NCBI GenBank assembly: GCA_964393825.1
Contig: CAYMUY010000003.1
Coordinates: forward strand, 62,001-126,000
Source of the DNA: PFJX01 sp964393825
Lineage (GTDB): Bacteria > Pseudomonadota > Gammaproteobacteria > Burkholderiales > Thiobacillaceae
Direction: 5' to 3'
Length of the DNA stretch: 64,000 nucleotides
The notes below the pieces were generated by a model that saw only the letters and a program-made list of their open reading frames with translations, did not search any database and was not told the DNA's origin. Shown piece after piece: positions 35,531 through 43,380 of the stretch; the first letter of the stretch is position 1; the number at the start of each line of letters is the position of its first letter. A program made the translations under genes and the position numbers.

Positions 35531-36673
35531 ATGTCAGCCAACAGCCCGTATTTCAACTATCTCGTCGAACTGCTCAAGAACATGCTGGACAAGGGCGCTT
35601 CGGACCTGTTCGTGACCGTCGGCTCGCCGCCGGCGGTCAAGATCAACGGCGTCATGACCCTGTTCAACGCCAAGCCCATCAGCCGCGAGCAGGCCGAAGA
35701 GATCCTGCGCGCGGTCATGAACGACAAGCAGCAAGCCGAATTCAGTGATACCCGGGAATGCAACTTCGCGCTCTCGCTCGATGGCATCGGCCGCTTTCGG
35801 GTCAACGCGTTCGTGCAGCGCAATTCCGTCGGCCTGGTGGCGCGTCACATCAATACCGAAGTGCCGACGATGAAGCAGCTCAACCTGCCGGCGACCCTGG
35901 GCAAACTGGTGCTGGAAAAGCGCGGCCTGATCCTGATGGTCGGCGGCACCGGTTCAGGCAAATCCACCAGCCTGGCGGCGATGCTGGATCACCGCAACGA
36001 AAATTCGCGTGGCCACATCATCACCATCGAAGATCCCATCGAGTTCATGCACCCGCACAAGAAGTGCCTGGTCATGCAGCGCGAAGTCGGGGTCGACACG
36101 GACAGCTGGTTCGCCGCCCTGAAGAACACCCTGCGCCAGGCGCCGGATGTGATCCTGATCGGCGAGATCCGCGACCGGGAAACCATGGAATACGCCATCT
36201 CCTTCGCCGAAACCGGCCATCTCTGCCTGGCCACGCTGCATGCCAACAACGCAAACCAGGCGCTGGACCGCATCATCAACTTCTTCAGCATGGACCGACG
36301 TCCACAACTCCTGATGGACCTCTCGCTCAACCTGCGCGGAATCATCTCGCAGCGCCTGATTCCCAGTATTGACGGTGGCCGAGTCCCGGCCATCGAGATT
36401 CTGCAGAACAGCCCCCTGGTCTCCAATCTCATCCATAAAGGCCAGGTGCACGAACTCAAGCCAATCATGGCCAAGTCGCGCGACATGGGCATGTGCACCT
36501 TCGACCAGGCGCTGTATGAACTGTGTGCCTCCGGGCAGGTCCAGGCGGAAACCGCCCTGCGCTTCGCCGATTCCCAGAATGAACTGCGCCTGATGCTGAA
36601 GAACCTGGAGCGCCGCCCGCTGCCCAGCGAAGACGACAAAAGCGACGACGACAGCGGCTTGTCCATCGTTTGA
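35531..36673 (+). CDS. pilU: Twitching motility ATPase PilU
   Basis: This 380-residue ATPase powers type IV pilus retraction together with PilT. It has Walker A in GGTGSGKSTSLAAMLDHRN near residue 137, an Asp box and Walker B in TLRQAPDVILIGEIRDRETM, and the His box GHLCLATLHANNANQALDRI. The long acidic C terminus (SEDDKSDDDSG) distinguishes PilU from PilT. The ATG at 35531 was chosen because homology starts there. It sits between nifE and the cytochrome genes, with no pilT next to it. Confidence 0.92.
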   Translation: MSANSPYFNYLVELLKNMLDKGASDLFVTVGSPPAVKINGVMTLFNAKPISREQAEEILRAVMNDKQQAEFSDTRECNFALSLDGIGRFRVNAFVQRNSVGLVARHINTEVPTMKQLNLPATLGKLVLEKRGLILMVGGTGSGKSTSLAAMLDHRNENSRGHIITIEDPIEFMHPHKKCLVMQREVGVDTDSWFAALKNTLRQAPDVILIGEIRDRETMEYAISFAETGHLCLATLHANNANQALDRIINFFSMDRRPQLLMDLSLNLRGIISQRLIPSIDGGRVPAIEILQNSPLVSNLIHKGQVHELKPIMAKSRDMGMCTFDQALYELCASGQVQAETALRFADSQNELRLMLKNLERRPLPSEDDKSDDDSGLSIV

Positions 36674-36734
36674 TCCCTCCCCGTAGGGCGGATAAGCGGC
36701 TTCATCGCGCCTTCCGCCAGGGGGGTGTCGCAAT

Positions 36735-36766
36735 GCGCCGGCAAAAGGCCACCGGCTTCTCCGACC
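36735..36766. repeat. Dispersed palindromic repeat, copy A
   Basis: GCGCCGGCAAAAGGCCACCGG and the following bases form a GC-rich hairpin. A second copy with few differences occurs at 39253-39284, just 2.5 kb away. The two flank the cytochrome/GIY-YIG segment. Confidence 0.5.
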
Positions 36767-36781
36767 CGCGCGTGCTTCGGG

Positions 36782-36872
36782 TGAACCGTACCGGGATCGA
36801 GTAGTTCGGACGCCGGCCAGCGTGCGTCTGCTGGTGGCAATTTGATAAGGCTCAACCCCTGGGTACGGTTCA
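36782..36872. repeat. 91-bp segment bounded by 11-bp inverted repeats
   Basis: TGAACCGTACC on the left and GGTACGGTTCA on the right are a perfect inverted pair. The ends resemble the termini of IS3-type elements, but the interior codes for nothing. It may be a miniature or remnant element. Confidence 0.4.
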
Positions 36873-36929
36873 ACGGTTTCTCCTGGTGACGGGCGTAACG
36901 TGGAGGGCCCGTCTTCCAGGGAATGCACC

Positions 36930-37553
36930 ATGACAGTGAAGAACAATGTTTCGATGGCCGTCCTCGCCTTGCTTGCCGGTGGACTCAGTTGTGCAATCGC
37001 CGCGGAACCCATCCAGGGCGATCCGGCCAGGGCTGTGGATATCGTGACGACTGCCTGTGCATCCTGCCACGGACAGGACGGCAACAGCCCGGTACCCAGT
37101 TTCCCGAAACTGGCGGGGCAGTCGGCCAGGTATCTGTTGCGTGAAATGCAGGCGTTCAAGGCGGAGCATCGACTCAGTGAAATGATGAGCCCCTTTCTCG
37201 CCAATCTGTCCGAACAGGACATGGCCAACCTGGCGCTCTATTTCGCCGCCCAGCAACCCAGCCCTGGCGTGGTCACCAAGCCGGAATTGCTGGCGCTGGG
37301 CAAGCGGATCTATCTCGACGGTAACTCGGACAGCGGCGTGCCTTCCTGTGAGGGTTGTCACGAAGAGAATGGCGCCGGTTCGGACCGTAACCCGCGTATT
37401 GCCGGACAGAATGTCGAATACACGCTGGCACAGATCCACCTCTACGCGGATCACGTGCGCAAGAACGGCAAGCGGGTGATGCGCATCGTCGCCGAGCGCA
37501 TGACCGACCTCGAGGCCGAGGCCGTCGCCCAGTATCTGGCCAGTCTGAAATAA
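36930..37553 (+). CDS. Dihaem cytochrome c (c4-like)
   Basis: The 207-residue protein has a signal peptide (MAVLALLAGGLSCAIA) and two haem c sites, CASCHGQDG near residue 48 and CEGCHEENG near 140. The two cytochrome domains each have a distal Met in FPKLAGQ..MM or RIAGQ-type regions. This is the cytochrome c4 layout: a periplasmic electron carrier between the bc1 complex and terminal oxidases. It is 22 bases upstream of a second cytochrome gene. Confidence 0.9.
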   Translation: MTVKNNVSMAVLALLAGGLSCAIAAEPIQGDPARAVDIVTTACASCHGQDGNSPVPSFPKLAGQSARYLLREMQAFKAEHRLSEMMSPFLANLSEQDMANLALYFAAQQPSPGVVTKPELLALGKRIYLDGNSDSGVPSCEGCHEENGAGSDRNPRIAGQNVEYTLAQIHLYADHVRKNGKRVMRIVAERMTDLEAEAVAQYLASLK

Positions 37554-37574
37554 ACCCTCGCAAGGATGCGTCCC

Positions 37575-38270
37575 ATGAAATTCGCCACGATCCTCATCGC
37601 GCTCGGCGTCATCGTCGTGCCGCACGCCATTGCCGAAACCTCCGTCTTGCCCCGTGCCGCCGGCATCGAGTCGACACACTATTCATGGAACGAGCAGGAC
37701 CAGGAGTTGGTGCGTCTGCTCAAGTGCACGGGGGACAAGGAGCGTGGGCAGGTGGCCTACGAGGTGTGCCGCGGCTGCCATAAAAACCACGCCGAGGGCC
37801 GCCCCGATGCCGGCTACCCGCAACTCGCGGGACAGCACGTTTCGGTGCTGATCAAGCAGATGGCGGATGTGCGCCGGGGGCTCAGGGACAATCCGCGCAT
37901 GCATCCGTTCATCGAAGCGTCCTCCGTGCCCCTGGACGAGATACCGGATATGGCGGCCTATCTGCATAGCCTGCCGGTGCCGACCAGCAACCGCAAGGGA
38001 GCGGGTGGTGATCTGGCGCGGGGCAGGGCCTTGTATGACAAGGATTGCGCTGCCTGTCATGGCGATGCGGGGGAGGGGGATGCCGCCAAGTTCTACCCCA
38101 AGGTGGCCAGCCAGCATTACCCCTACCTGTATCGCGAAACCCTCGACATTCGCGACATGATGCGGCGTAACGCCAACCCCAAAATGGTCAGAGTGTTGCA
38201 GGGGTATGGCGATGAGGATGTCGAAGCGGTCAGCGACTACATGTCACGCCTGCTCCCGATCAAGGATTGA
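37575..38270 (+). CDS. Second dihaem cytochrome c
   Basis: The 231-residue protein has a signal peptide (FATILIALGVIVVPHAIA) and two CxxCH motifs, CRGCHKNH near residue 67 and CAACHGDAG near 163. An extra 30-residue segment separates the signal from the first haem domain. It resembles a divergent c4/c5-type cytochrome or a c-type partner of an oxidoreductase. I chose the ATG with AAGGA nine bases upstream. With the neighbouring c4 gene it could form one periplasmic electron path. Confidence 0.85.
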   Translation: MKFATILIALGVIVVPHAIAETSVLPRAAGIESTHYSWNEQDQELVRLLKCTGDKERGQVAYEVCRGCHKNHAEGRPDAGYPQLAGQHVSVLIKQMADVRRGLRDNPRMHPFIEASSVPLDEIPDMAAYLHSLPVPTSNRKGAGGDLARGRALYDKDCAACHGDAGEGDAAKFYPKVASQHYPYLYRETLDIRDMMRRNANPKMVRVLQGYGDEDVEAVSDYMSRLLPIKD

Positions 38271-38667
38271 GCCAGCGGCCCGGACTGCCCCCGGCGATCA
38301 GCATCGATAACAAAGGACCGGCCTCCCTTCGGCGGCCGGGCCAAGCACCTGTTCCCGGAAGGCTCAGGTGGGGGAGCGCATCAATCAGGCTGAATCAGGC
38401 GCAGACCGCGCGAAGGCCTTTTCCGGTTCCGTCGCTGGTCCGGTCTCGCCCCAGTAGGGGAGAGTTTGCGCAACTCGGCGCTTCACCTCGGCGTGAATGA
38501 CATTCCCATCCAGACCGAAATCGAGTTGGCGAACAGGGATACTGCACGGACGATGACGGATTTCCACTGGCATGACGATCTGGCTAATCAGAAACAGTGA
38601 CGGTCAGCATGGTGGCTGCATGAGAAGTGAATCAGCTCAACCGTCTGCATCACCGTACTGAGCGGCA
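38271..38667. other. Non-coding gap with possible gene remnant
   Basis: About 400 bases lie between the cytochrome operon and the GIY-YIG-like gene. A plus-strand frame at about 38464-38600 encodes a sensible-looking but short peptide (LGVNDIPIQTEIELANRD), and a minus-strand frame at 38385-38573 another. Neither resembles a known protein. It may be a degraded gene. Confidence 0.35.
38318..38339 (+). terminator. Possible stem-loop after cytochrome genes
   Basis: CCGGCC and GGCCGG form a short stem 47 bases downstream of the stop. No T-run follows, so termination is not certain. Confidence 0.3.
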
Positions 38668-38704
38668 TCATCGCGCAGCATCGGGATTGATGGATGGGTT
38701 GGGC
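38635..38704. repeat. Candidate attC-like site at the end of the GIY-YIG gene
   Basis: Read on the minus strand, the 70 bases begin with GCCCAAC and end with GTTGAGC, matching the RYYYAAC and GTTRRRY core sites of integron cassettes. A GTTGGAC at about 39166-39172 marks the other cassette edge. Internal pairing is imperfect, so this is tentative. Confidence 0.35.
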
Positions 38705-39180
38705 CTCAAGGCGTACCGGCCGATGATTGATGCAGCAATATCGCGGTGGACTGATGTTGACGGATGAAAATGAATTTCCGTCTGGTGCAGCGGCCACTGC
38801 CCTGCACTACGAATGAGAAACACAACTTCCGCTTCTACAGTCTCGATGCCCAGGGACGAATGACTGTCTGGCGCGTCTTCTTGGCACCAAACGTCAATAT
38901 TGGCTTCTGTGAGGTGATGTCGCCACGCGTAGCCGTAATAACCGCTCTCACCGTCCGCGTTCCACCCAAGGCGCAAGCGATTGCGAAGAGATTGCTTCGT
39001 TACCCCGACATAGATTGGTTTCTCATCAATACTCACAATGTACAGCTTCGGCTTCTTTGATGTGGCAATGCCAGAGAATCTCGCTGTGCCCTTCTGGCAC
39101 TGAACCGCGAAGGACGCCGATGTAAAACTCAATTTGTATCGCTCTGGGCCGGAGATGCGCATGGGTTGAGGTCCAACCAT
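38668..39180 (-). CDS. GIY-YIG nuclease-like protein, function unknown
   Basis: The 170-residue product has a GIY-YIG-like core, KLYIVSIDEKPIYVGVTKQSLRNRLRLGW near residues 45-73 (YIV and YVG halves and an Arg), and a Glu near residue 113 (IETVEAEVVF) as expected for catalysis. The coding DNA is clearly less GC-rich than its neighbours, a sign of transfer. The C-terminal tail RPNPSINPDAAR is typical of proteins read into the recombination sites of integron-type gene cassettes. It sits alone between the cytochromes and the DUF2058 gene. The start is uncertain (possible ATG at residue 7). Confidence 0.65.
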   Translation of the reverse strand: MVGPQPMRISGPERYKLSFTSASFAVQCQKGTARFSGIATSKKPKLYIVSIDEKPIYVGVTKQSLRNRLRLGWNADGESGYYGYAWRHHLTEANIDVWCQEDAPDSHSSLGIETVEAEVVFLIRSAGQWPLHQTEIHFHPSTSVHRDIAASIIGRYALRPNPSINPDAAR

Positions 39181-39252
39181 TAGTTAGAAGGGCATGGAGA
39201 CAGTCAGCGAAGCCGGTTGCTGGAGCGTCCCTCTCGTAGTGTTTGTCAGATG

Positions 39253-39284
39253 GCGCCGGCAAGAGGCCGCCGGCTTTTCCGGCC
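39253..39284. repeat. Dispersed palindromic repeat, copy B
   Basis: GCGCCGGCAAGAGGCCGCCGG and the following bases are the second copy of the repeat at 36735-36766. The element overlaps the end of the DUF2058 gene. Confidence 0.5.
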
Positions 39285-39820
39285 TACCACATCAGGTCAT
39301 CCGGAATCTGATAGTCCGCGTAGGGGTCGTCCGCGTCGATCTCGGTGTGGGTCTGGTTGACCCGGACAACGAGGGAGGCGTCGCGCTCGGCGATCTTGTC
39401 GGCGATGACCCTGGGTACGAGTTCGGTGGTGCCGCTCTGGCGGACGATGACCAGACGGCCGGCGACCAGGTGCGCCTGGACTTCGGCGGAGACATAGATG
39501 TGGTCGATCTTGTTGCCGTGGGTGAAGTGGTAGGCGATGTCGCCCTTACCCTTGTTCTGGCGGTTTTGCCGCACCATCTGGGCGATCTGCGCTTCGATGG
39601 CCTTCTGGGTAGCGGCTGCGTCGCGCTGGGCGTTGAGCTCCCGGGCGCGTTCGGCTTGCTTGCGCTGCATGTCGAGCGCGGCCTGGCGCGCTTCATCGAC
39701 CGTTTGCTCGCCGGTCTGGCGCGCGATCTTTTTCTGTCTGCTCTTGTCGTGGTTGGCCTGTTTGACCTTGCTCTTGTCGACCAGGCCGGCTTTCAACAAT
39801 TGTTCCGCGAATGACGCCAT
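39284..39820 (-). CDS. DUF2058 (YaiL-type) protein
   Basis: The 178-residue product starts with SFAEQLLKAGLVDKSKVKQANHDKSRQKK, the typical DUF2058 beginning. A long Lys/Arg/Gln-rich helix with coiled-coil character follows (residues 20-90), then the conserved FTHGNKIDHIYVSAEVQAHLVAGRLVIVR block. Family proteins may bind RNA or ribosomes, but the role is not established. I chose the ATG at 39820, where homology begins. It is divergent from nifN. Confidence 0.88.
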   Translation of the reverse strand: MASFAEQLLKAGLVDKSKVKQANHDKSRQKKIARQTGEQTVDEARQAALDMQRKQAERARELNAQRDAAATQKAIEAQIAQMVRQNRQNKGKGDIAYHFTHGNKIDHIYVSAEVQAHLVAGRLVIVRQSGTTELVPRVIADKIAERDASLVVRVNQTHTEIDADDPYADYQIPDDLMW

Positions 39821-39982
39821 CCGTGCTGCTCCGAAAATGGGGGCCGCCCACCCGGAATGAGGTGCCGGCGGCGGGTAGGGCGGCAGGATAGCAAAAGTCG
39901 GGTCGGTGGAAGCGCGATCGTCGTCTTGCCGGTGGCGGGCACCCGCTCCGGATTGTCGGGCATCCCCATCCTCGCCCACGCT

Positions 39983-39998
39983 TGTCGCCTTTGCGACA
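39983..39998. promoter_or_regulatory. NifA upstream activator site for nifN
   Basis: TGT-N10-ACA is matched exactly, with the inner bases themselves nearly palindromic. It lies 44 bases upstream of the -24 element. The spacing and the TGTCnCCTTTnC core resemble the nifE site. Confidence 0.8.
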
Positions 39999-40042
39999 AA
40001 GCCACACCCGGCTCACTTACTGAAATATCAAGGCCTTACCCC

Positions 40043-40057
40043 TGGCATGCGGATTGC
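40043..40057 (+). promoter_or_regulatory. Sigma-54 promoter of the nifN operon
   Basis: TGGCAT-N5-TTGC fits the -24/-12 consensus. The predicted start is near 40069, 29 bases before the nifN ATG. Confidence 0.9.
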
Positions 40058-40097
40058 GAAGGATGGCTCATCCTCCACTCTCGTCGTTCCCGTCGCC

Positions 40098-41495
40098 ATG
40101 GCCGAGATCATCAAACGCAACAAGGCGCTTGCCGTCAGCCCGCTGAAAGTCAGCCAGCCGGTGGGCGCGTCGCTGGCTTTCCTGGGGATCGACCGGGCGG
40201 TGCCGATGCTGCATGGCTCGCAGGGCTGCACGGCTTTCGGCAAGGTGTTCTTCGTGCGCCATTTCCGCGAGCCGATTCCCCTGCAGACGACGGCGATGGA
40301 TCAGGTCTCCACGGTGATGAACGCCGATGACAACGTGATCCAGGGGCTGGCCACCCTCGCGGAGAAGAGCAGGCCGGCGTTGATCGGGCTGCCGACCACG
40401 GGGCTGTCGGAAACCCAGGGTACGGACATCCATGGTCTGGTGCGCACCTTCCGCCAGGCGCATCCCGAATACGACGGCATTCCGGTGGTGGCGGTGAACA
40501 CGCCGGATTTCACCGGTTGCCTGGAGTCGGGCTATGCGCTGGCGGTGAAGGCGATGATCGACACGCTGGTGCCTGTCGCCACGGCCGCCGCCACCCCGGC
40601 CGCCAGCAGGCGGGTCAATGTGCTGGCTGGTTCGCTGCTGACGCCGGGTGATCTCGAACACATCAAGGAACTGGTCGAGCAGTTCGGCCTGCAACCGGTG
40701 GTGCTGCCGGACATCGCGGATTCGCTCGATGGCCATCTCACCGACCAGGAGTCCAGCCCGCTGACGGTGGGGGGCACGCCGGTGGCGGCGTTCGCCACCC
40801 TGGGCGAGGCGGCGGCGACCCTGGTGATCGGCGCTTCGCTCGATGCCGCCGCCGACCTGCTCAAGACGCGCACCGGCGTGCCTGATTACCGCTTTCCCAC
40901 GCTGATGGGACTGGAGGCGGTGGATGCCTTCGTCGACGCCCTGGCCCGGATCAGCGGCCGGCCGGTGCCGCCGAGGATCGAGCGCCAGCGCGCGCAGTTG
41001 CAGGACGCGATGGTGGACACCCATTTCATGCTCGGCTTCGCTCGTGTGGCCATCGCCGCCGATCCCGACCTGCTTTACGCCCTGGCGCATCTGGTCACCG
41101 GCATGGGCTGCGAGGTCAGCGCCGCCGTGTCGCCCGCGAAAGCGCTGATCCTGGACAAGGTGCCCGCGGCGCAGGTGAAACTGGGCGATCTGGAAGACCT
41201 GGAACAGGCCGCGCGCGAGCAGGGGGCCGATCTGCTCATCTGCAATTCCCACGCCGTCGAGACCGCGCGCCGCCTGGGCGTGCCCCTGCTGCGCGCCGGT
41301 TTCCCGCAATACGACCTGATCGGCGGCTACCAGAAGTCGTGGGTCGGTTATCGCGGCACCCGCCAGGCCCTGTTCGATCTCGCCAATCTGTTGGTCGAGC
41401 ACGGCCACCATGAGGTGCCGGCGTACCGCTCGATCTACGCCAGCCGCCCGGGGGAAACGGATCATGCGACACCTGAAGCTCGTCCACTCCACTGA
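40098..41495 (+). CDS. nifN: Nitrogenase FeMo-cofactor scaffold protein NifN
   Basis: NifN pairs with NifE as an alpha2-beta2 scaffold for FeMo-co assembly. The 465-residue product has KVSQPVGASLAFLGIDRAVPMLHGSQGCTAFGKVFFVRHFREPIPLQTTAMDQ near its start, including the conserved Cys in GSQGCTAF, then LPTTGLSETQGTDI and VNTPDFTGCLESGY. The C-terminal half has the VSPAKALILDKVP and GVPLLRAGFPQYDLIGG segments. The start at 40098 follows the predicted transcription start by 29 bases. It begins a ten-gene operon ending in the nifZ-like gene. Confidence 0.96.
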   Translation: MAEIIKRNKALAVSPLKVSQPVGASLAFLGIDRAVPMLHGSQGCTAFGKVFFVRHFREPIPLQTTAMDQVSTVMNADDNVIQGLATLAEKSRPALIGLPTTGLSETQGTDIHGLVRTFRQAHPEYDGIPVVAVNTPDFTGCLESGYALAVKAMIDTLVPVATAAATPAASRRVNVLAGSLLTPGDLEHIKELVEQFGLQPVVLPDIADSLDGHLTDQESSPLTVGGTPVAAFATLGEAAATLVIGASLDAAADLLKTRTGVPDYRFPTLMGLEAVDAFVDALARISGRPVPPRIERQRAQLQDAMVDTHFMLGFARVAIAADPDLLYALAHLVTGMGCEVSAAVSPAKALILDKVPAAQVKLGDLEDLEQAAREQGADLLICNSHAVETARRLGVPLLRAGFPQYDLIGGYQKSWVGYRGTRQALFDLANLLVEHGHHEVPAYRSIYASRPGETDHATPEARPLH

Positions 41496-41931
41496 CAGGG
41501 GGCCAGCCATGCGCGTGAAGATCGCCTTCGCCAGTTCCGACCGCCGCCTGGTGGATCAGCACTTCGGCGCCGCCGAAGCCTTCTGCCTGTATGAATTCGC
41601 CGAGGATGACGCCCGTCTGGTGGAAGTGGCCGAATTCCATGACAGCGATACCGCGATGGACGGCCACGAGGGCAAGCTGGCAAGCAAGATCGCCTTGCTC
41701 GAAGGCTGCGTCGCGGTCTATTGCAACGCGGTCGGCGCCTCCGCGATCAAGCAATTGCTCGCCGCCGGTATCCAGCCGATGAAGGTCGATGAAGGCGCGC
41801 AGATCGACGAATTGCTCTGTGGCCTCAACCAGAGCCTCAAGGACAGCCCGCCGCCATGGCTTGCGAAGCATCGCCAGCCCAGGGACGCGGATCGCTTTGC
41901 CGCGATGGAAGCCGAGGGGTGGTCGGAATGA
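41464..41931 (+). CDS. nifX: Nitrogen fixation protein NifX
   Basis: NifX binds NifB-co and VK-cluster intermediates and passes them to NifEN. The 155-residue product has RVKIAFASSDRRLVDQHFGAAEAF, GCVAVYCNAVGASAIKQLLAAGIQPMKV and the C-terminal FAAMEAEGW typical of NifX. Two starts are possible: 41464, which overlaps the nifN end by 32 bases and gives the N-terminal extension seen in Azotobacter-type NifX, and 41509, which has AGGGGG upstream. I chose 41464 on length, with moderate certainty. Confidence 0.9.
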   Translation: MRHLKLVHSTDRGPAMRVKIAFASSDRRLVDQHFGAAEAFCLYEFAEDDARLVEVAEFHDSDTAMDGHEGKLASKIALLEGCVAVYCNAVGASAIKQLLAAGIQPMKVDEGAQIDELLCGLNQSLKDSPPPWLAKHRQPRDADRFAAMEAEGWSE

Positions 41932-42350
41932 TCGAAGCCCGCGTCCGCGTCATCTCCACCAGCGAGGGCATGGCCTGGGTCACGTCCAGCGAGTCCTCCG
42001 GCTGCGCCGCCTGCCAGACCCAGGAGGGCTGCGCCATCTCCGGTCTCGGCAAATACCTCTCCCGCCGCCGCGGCGCGCTGGCGATCGCGCATCGCGGCGC
42101 GCAAGTGGGCGAGGAATTGCTGGTCTGCGTCGATGAAAGCGAACTCCTGCGCGCCGGCGCCTTGGCCTATCTCCTACCGGCCCTGCTCGCCGTGATCGGC
42201 GCCGCCCTGGCCGACGCGACCGGCGCCGGCAACCTGGCGGCGGTGATCGCCGCCGTCATCGGTTTTCTCGCCGGCCTGCTTGTCGCCCGCGTCCTGGCGC
42301 CGGCGCCGCGCATCGAAGCCCAAACCCTTCCCACCCCACCTATCCGATAA
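41928..42350 (+). CDS. RseC-family (SoxR-reducing system) membrane protein in nif operon
   Basis: The 140-residue protein has an N-terminal Cys-rich region (SGCAACQTQEGCAISGLGKYLSRR, about residues 23-46), then two hydrophobic segments (AGALAYLLPALLAVIGAALA and LAAVIAAVIGFLAGLLVARVLA). This matches RseC, which accompanies Rnf complexes or sigma-E regulation and may carry an iron-sulfur or redox centre. Its stop/start overlap with nifX (ATGA) shows it belongs to the nif operon. No rnf genes are in the window. A role in reducing ferredoxin for nitrogenase or sensing redox is inferred. Confidence 0.88.
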   Translation: MIEARVRVISTSEGMAWVTSSESSGCAACQTQEGCAISGLGKYLSRRRGALAIAHRGAQVGEELLVCVDESELLRAGALAYLLPALLAVIGAALADATGAGNLAAVIAAVIGFLAGLLVARVLAPAPRIEAQTLPTPPIR

Positions 42351-42366
42351 CCCCCTGGAGAATCTC

Positions 42367-42828
42367 ATGAGCGAAACCCTGGAACGCGACCCCGTGATGG
42401 AAACCGATTTCATCAAGGAGATGGTCAAGCAGATGCGCGCCCTGGACAGCTACGGCAGCTACGATGGCTGGACCGTGGAGCGCATCCTCGAACCCTACAT
42501 CGTCACCAAGGAAATGCGCCGCCAGATTCCGGTGATCGGTGACCCCGACGAGCAGACCCTGGCGCGGGTGAAGGCGTTCTACAACGGCATCGCGGTGCTG
42601 ATCGAGAAGGAATGCTGCCTGATGGCCGTGCCCATGGTCAACATCACCCACGAAGGCTTCGGCCGCGCGCTGATCACCGTCGGCAAGCTGGTGGTGATGG
42701 ACCGCACCGTGCGCGACATCCATCGTTATGGCTACGACAGCTTTTCCAAAATGAAGGACGAGGCGGACAAATACCTGTCCGTGGCCCTGGAAATCATCGG
42801 CAAGTACCCGGAAGTGGCCGGGCTGTGA
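42367..42828 (+). CDS. NifX-associated protein (DUF269)
   Basis: The 153-residue product matches the DUF269 family that follows nifX in most nif operons. Typical segments are FIKEMVKQMRALDSYGSYDGWTVERILEPYIVTKEMRRQIPVIGDPD and EKECCLMAVPMVNITHEGFGRALITVGKLVVMDRTVRDIHRYGYDSFSKM. The family may handle FeMo-co intermediates; no activity is proven. A double Cys (ECCLM) near residue 80 is a possible metal contact. GGAG lies seven bases upstream of the ATG. Confidence 0.93.
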   Translation: MSETLERDPVMETDFIKEMVKQMRALDSYGSYDGWTVERILEPYIVTKEMRRQIPVIGDPDEQTLARVKAFYNGIAVLIEKECCLMAVPMVNITHEGFGRALITVGKLVVMDRTVRDIHRYGYDSFSKMKDEADKYLSVALEIIGKYPEVAGL

Positions 42829-42852
42829 CAGCTGCCACCGTGGAGCGCTCCC

Positions 42853-43062
42853 ATGACTGAAGATGAACTGAAAGCTCTCGACCGCGAGGTCAAGAAACTC
42901 AAGCGCCAGGCCAGCGAATGGGCTTCCCAGTTGCACGACCTGGTGGAAGACAAACTCCCCGCCGGCTACCTGGAGATCCCGGGTATCGCCCAATCCACTT
43001 ATGACGCCTGCCAGGCCTGGGCTGAAGCCAACGCCCGCCTGGTGGCTGCCCAGAAAGGTTGA
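42853..43062 (+). CDS. CCE_0567-type small protein (DUF683)
   Basis: The 69-residue protein matches the small helical family that follows DUF269 in nif operons: ELKALDREVKKLKRQASEWASQLHDLVEDKLP at the N terminus, then SYDACQAWAEANARLVAAQK at the end. Crystal structures of family members show helical hairpins that bind metal. The role is not settled. The stop is directly followed by the fdxB start region. Confidence 0.9.
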   Translation: MTEDELKALDREVKKLKRQASEWASQLHDLVEDKLPAGYLEIPGIAQSTYDACQAWAEANARLVAAQKG

Positions 43063-43064
43063 TC

Positions 43065-43355
43065 ATGGAAGCCTATACCGCGCTGACCCGGGGCGGCCTG
43101 CCCTACACCCCCACCTTCGTGGTGGCGCTCGACCAGAAGACCTGCATCGGTTGCGGCCGCTGCTACAAGGTCTGTCCGCGCGACGTGTTCGAGCTGGTGG
43201 AACGCGACGAGGACGAACTGGACGAGGATCTCGATGACGACCAGATGAGCGTGATGTCGCTGAAGAACATGCTCGACTGCATCGGTTGCGGCTCCTGCGC
43301 CCGCGTCTGCCCGAAAGGCTGTCATACCCACGAGGCGCTGCCCGTCGCCGCCTGA
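43065..43355 (+). CDS. fdxB: Nif-specific ferredoxin III FdxB
   Basis: The 96-residue 2[4Fe-4S] ferredoxin has two cluster motifs, CIGCGRCYKVCP near residues 25-36 and CIGCGSCARVCP near 73-84, separated by an acidic insert (DEDELDEDLDDDQ). The long acidic insert is typical of FdxB in nif clusters, where it may donate electrons to nitrogenase or cofactor assembly. I chose the ATG with AAGG upstream rather than a TTG two codons before. Confidence 0.94.
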   Translation: MEAYTALTRGGLPYTPTFVVALDQKTCIGCGRCYKVCPRDVFELVERDEDELDEDLDDDQMSVMSLKNMLDCIGCGSCARVCPKGCHTHEALPVAA

Positions 43356-43380
43356 CCAACCCCTCAAAACCGGATCGATC

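Noticed and set aside
38764..39060. A plus-strand frame of 98 codons opposite the GIY-YIG gene
   Set aside because: The opposite strand has the recognisable GIY-YIG pattern; this frame has none.
40068..41510. A 480-codon minus-strand frame opposite nifN
   Set aside because: nifN is certain and has a matching promoter; the opposite frame is His/Arg-rich with no domain.
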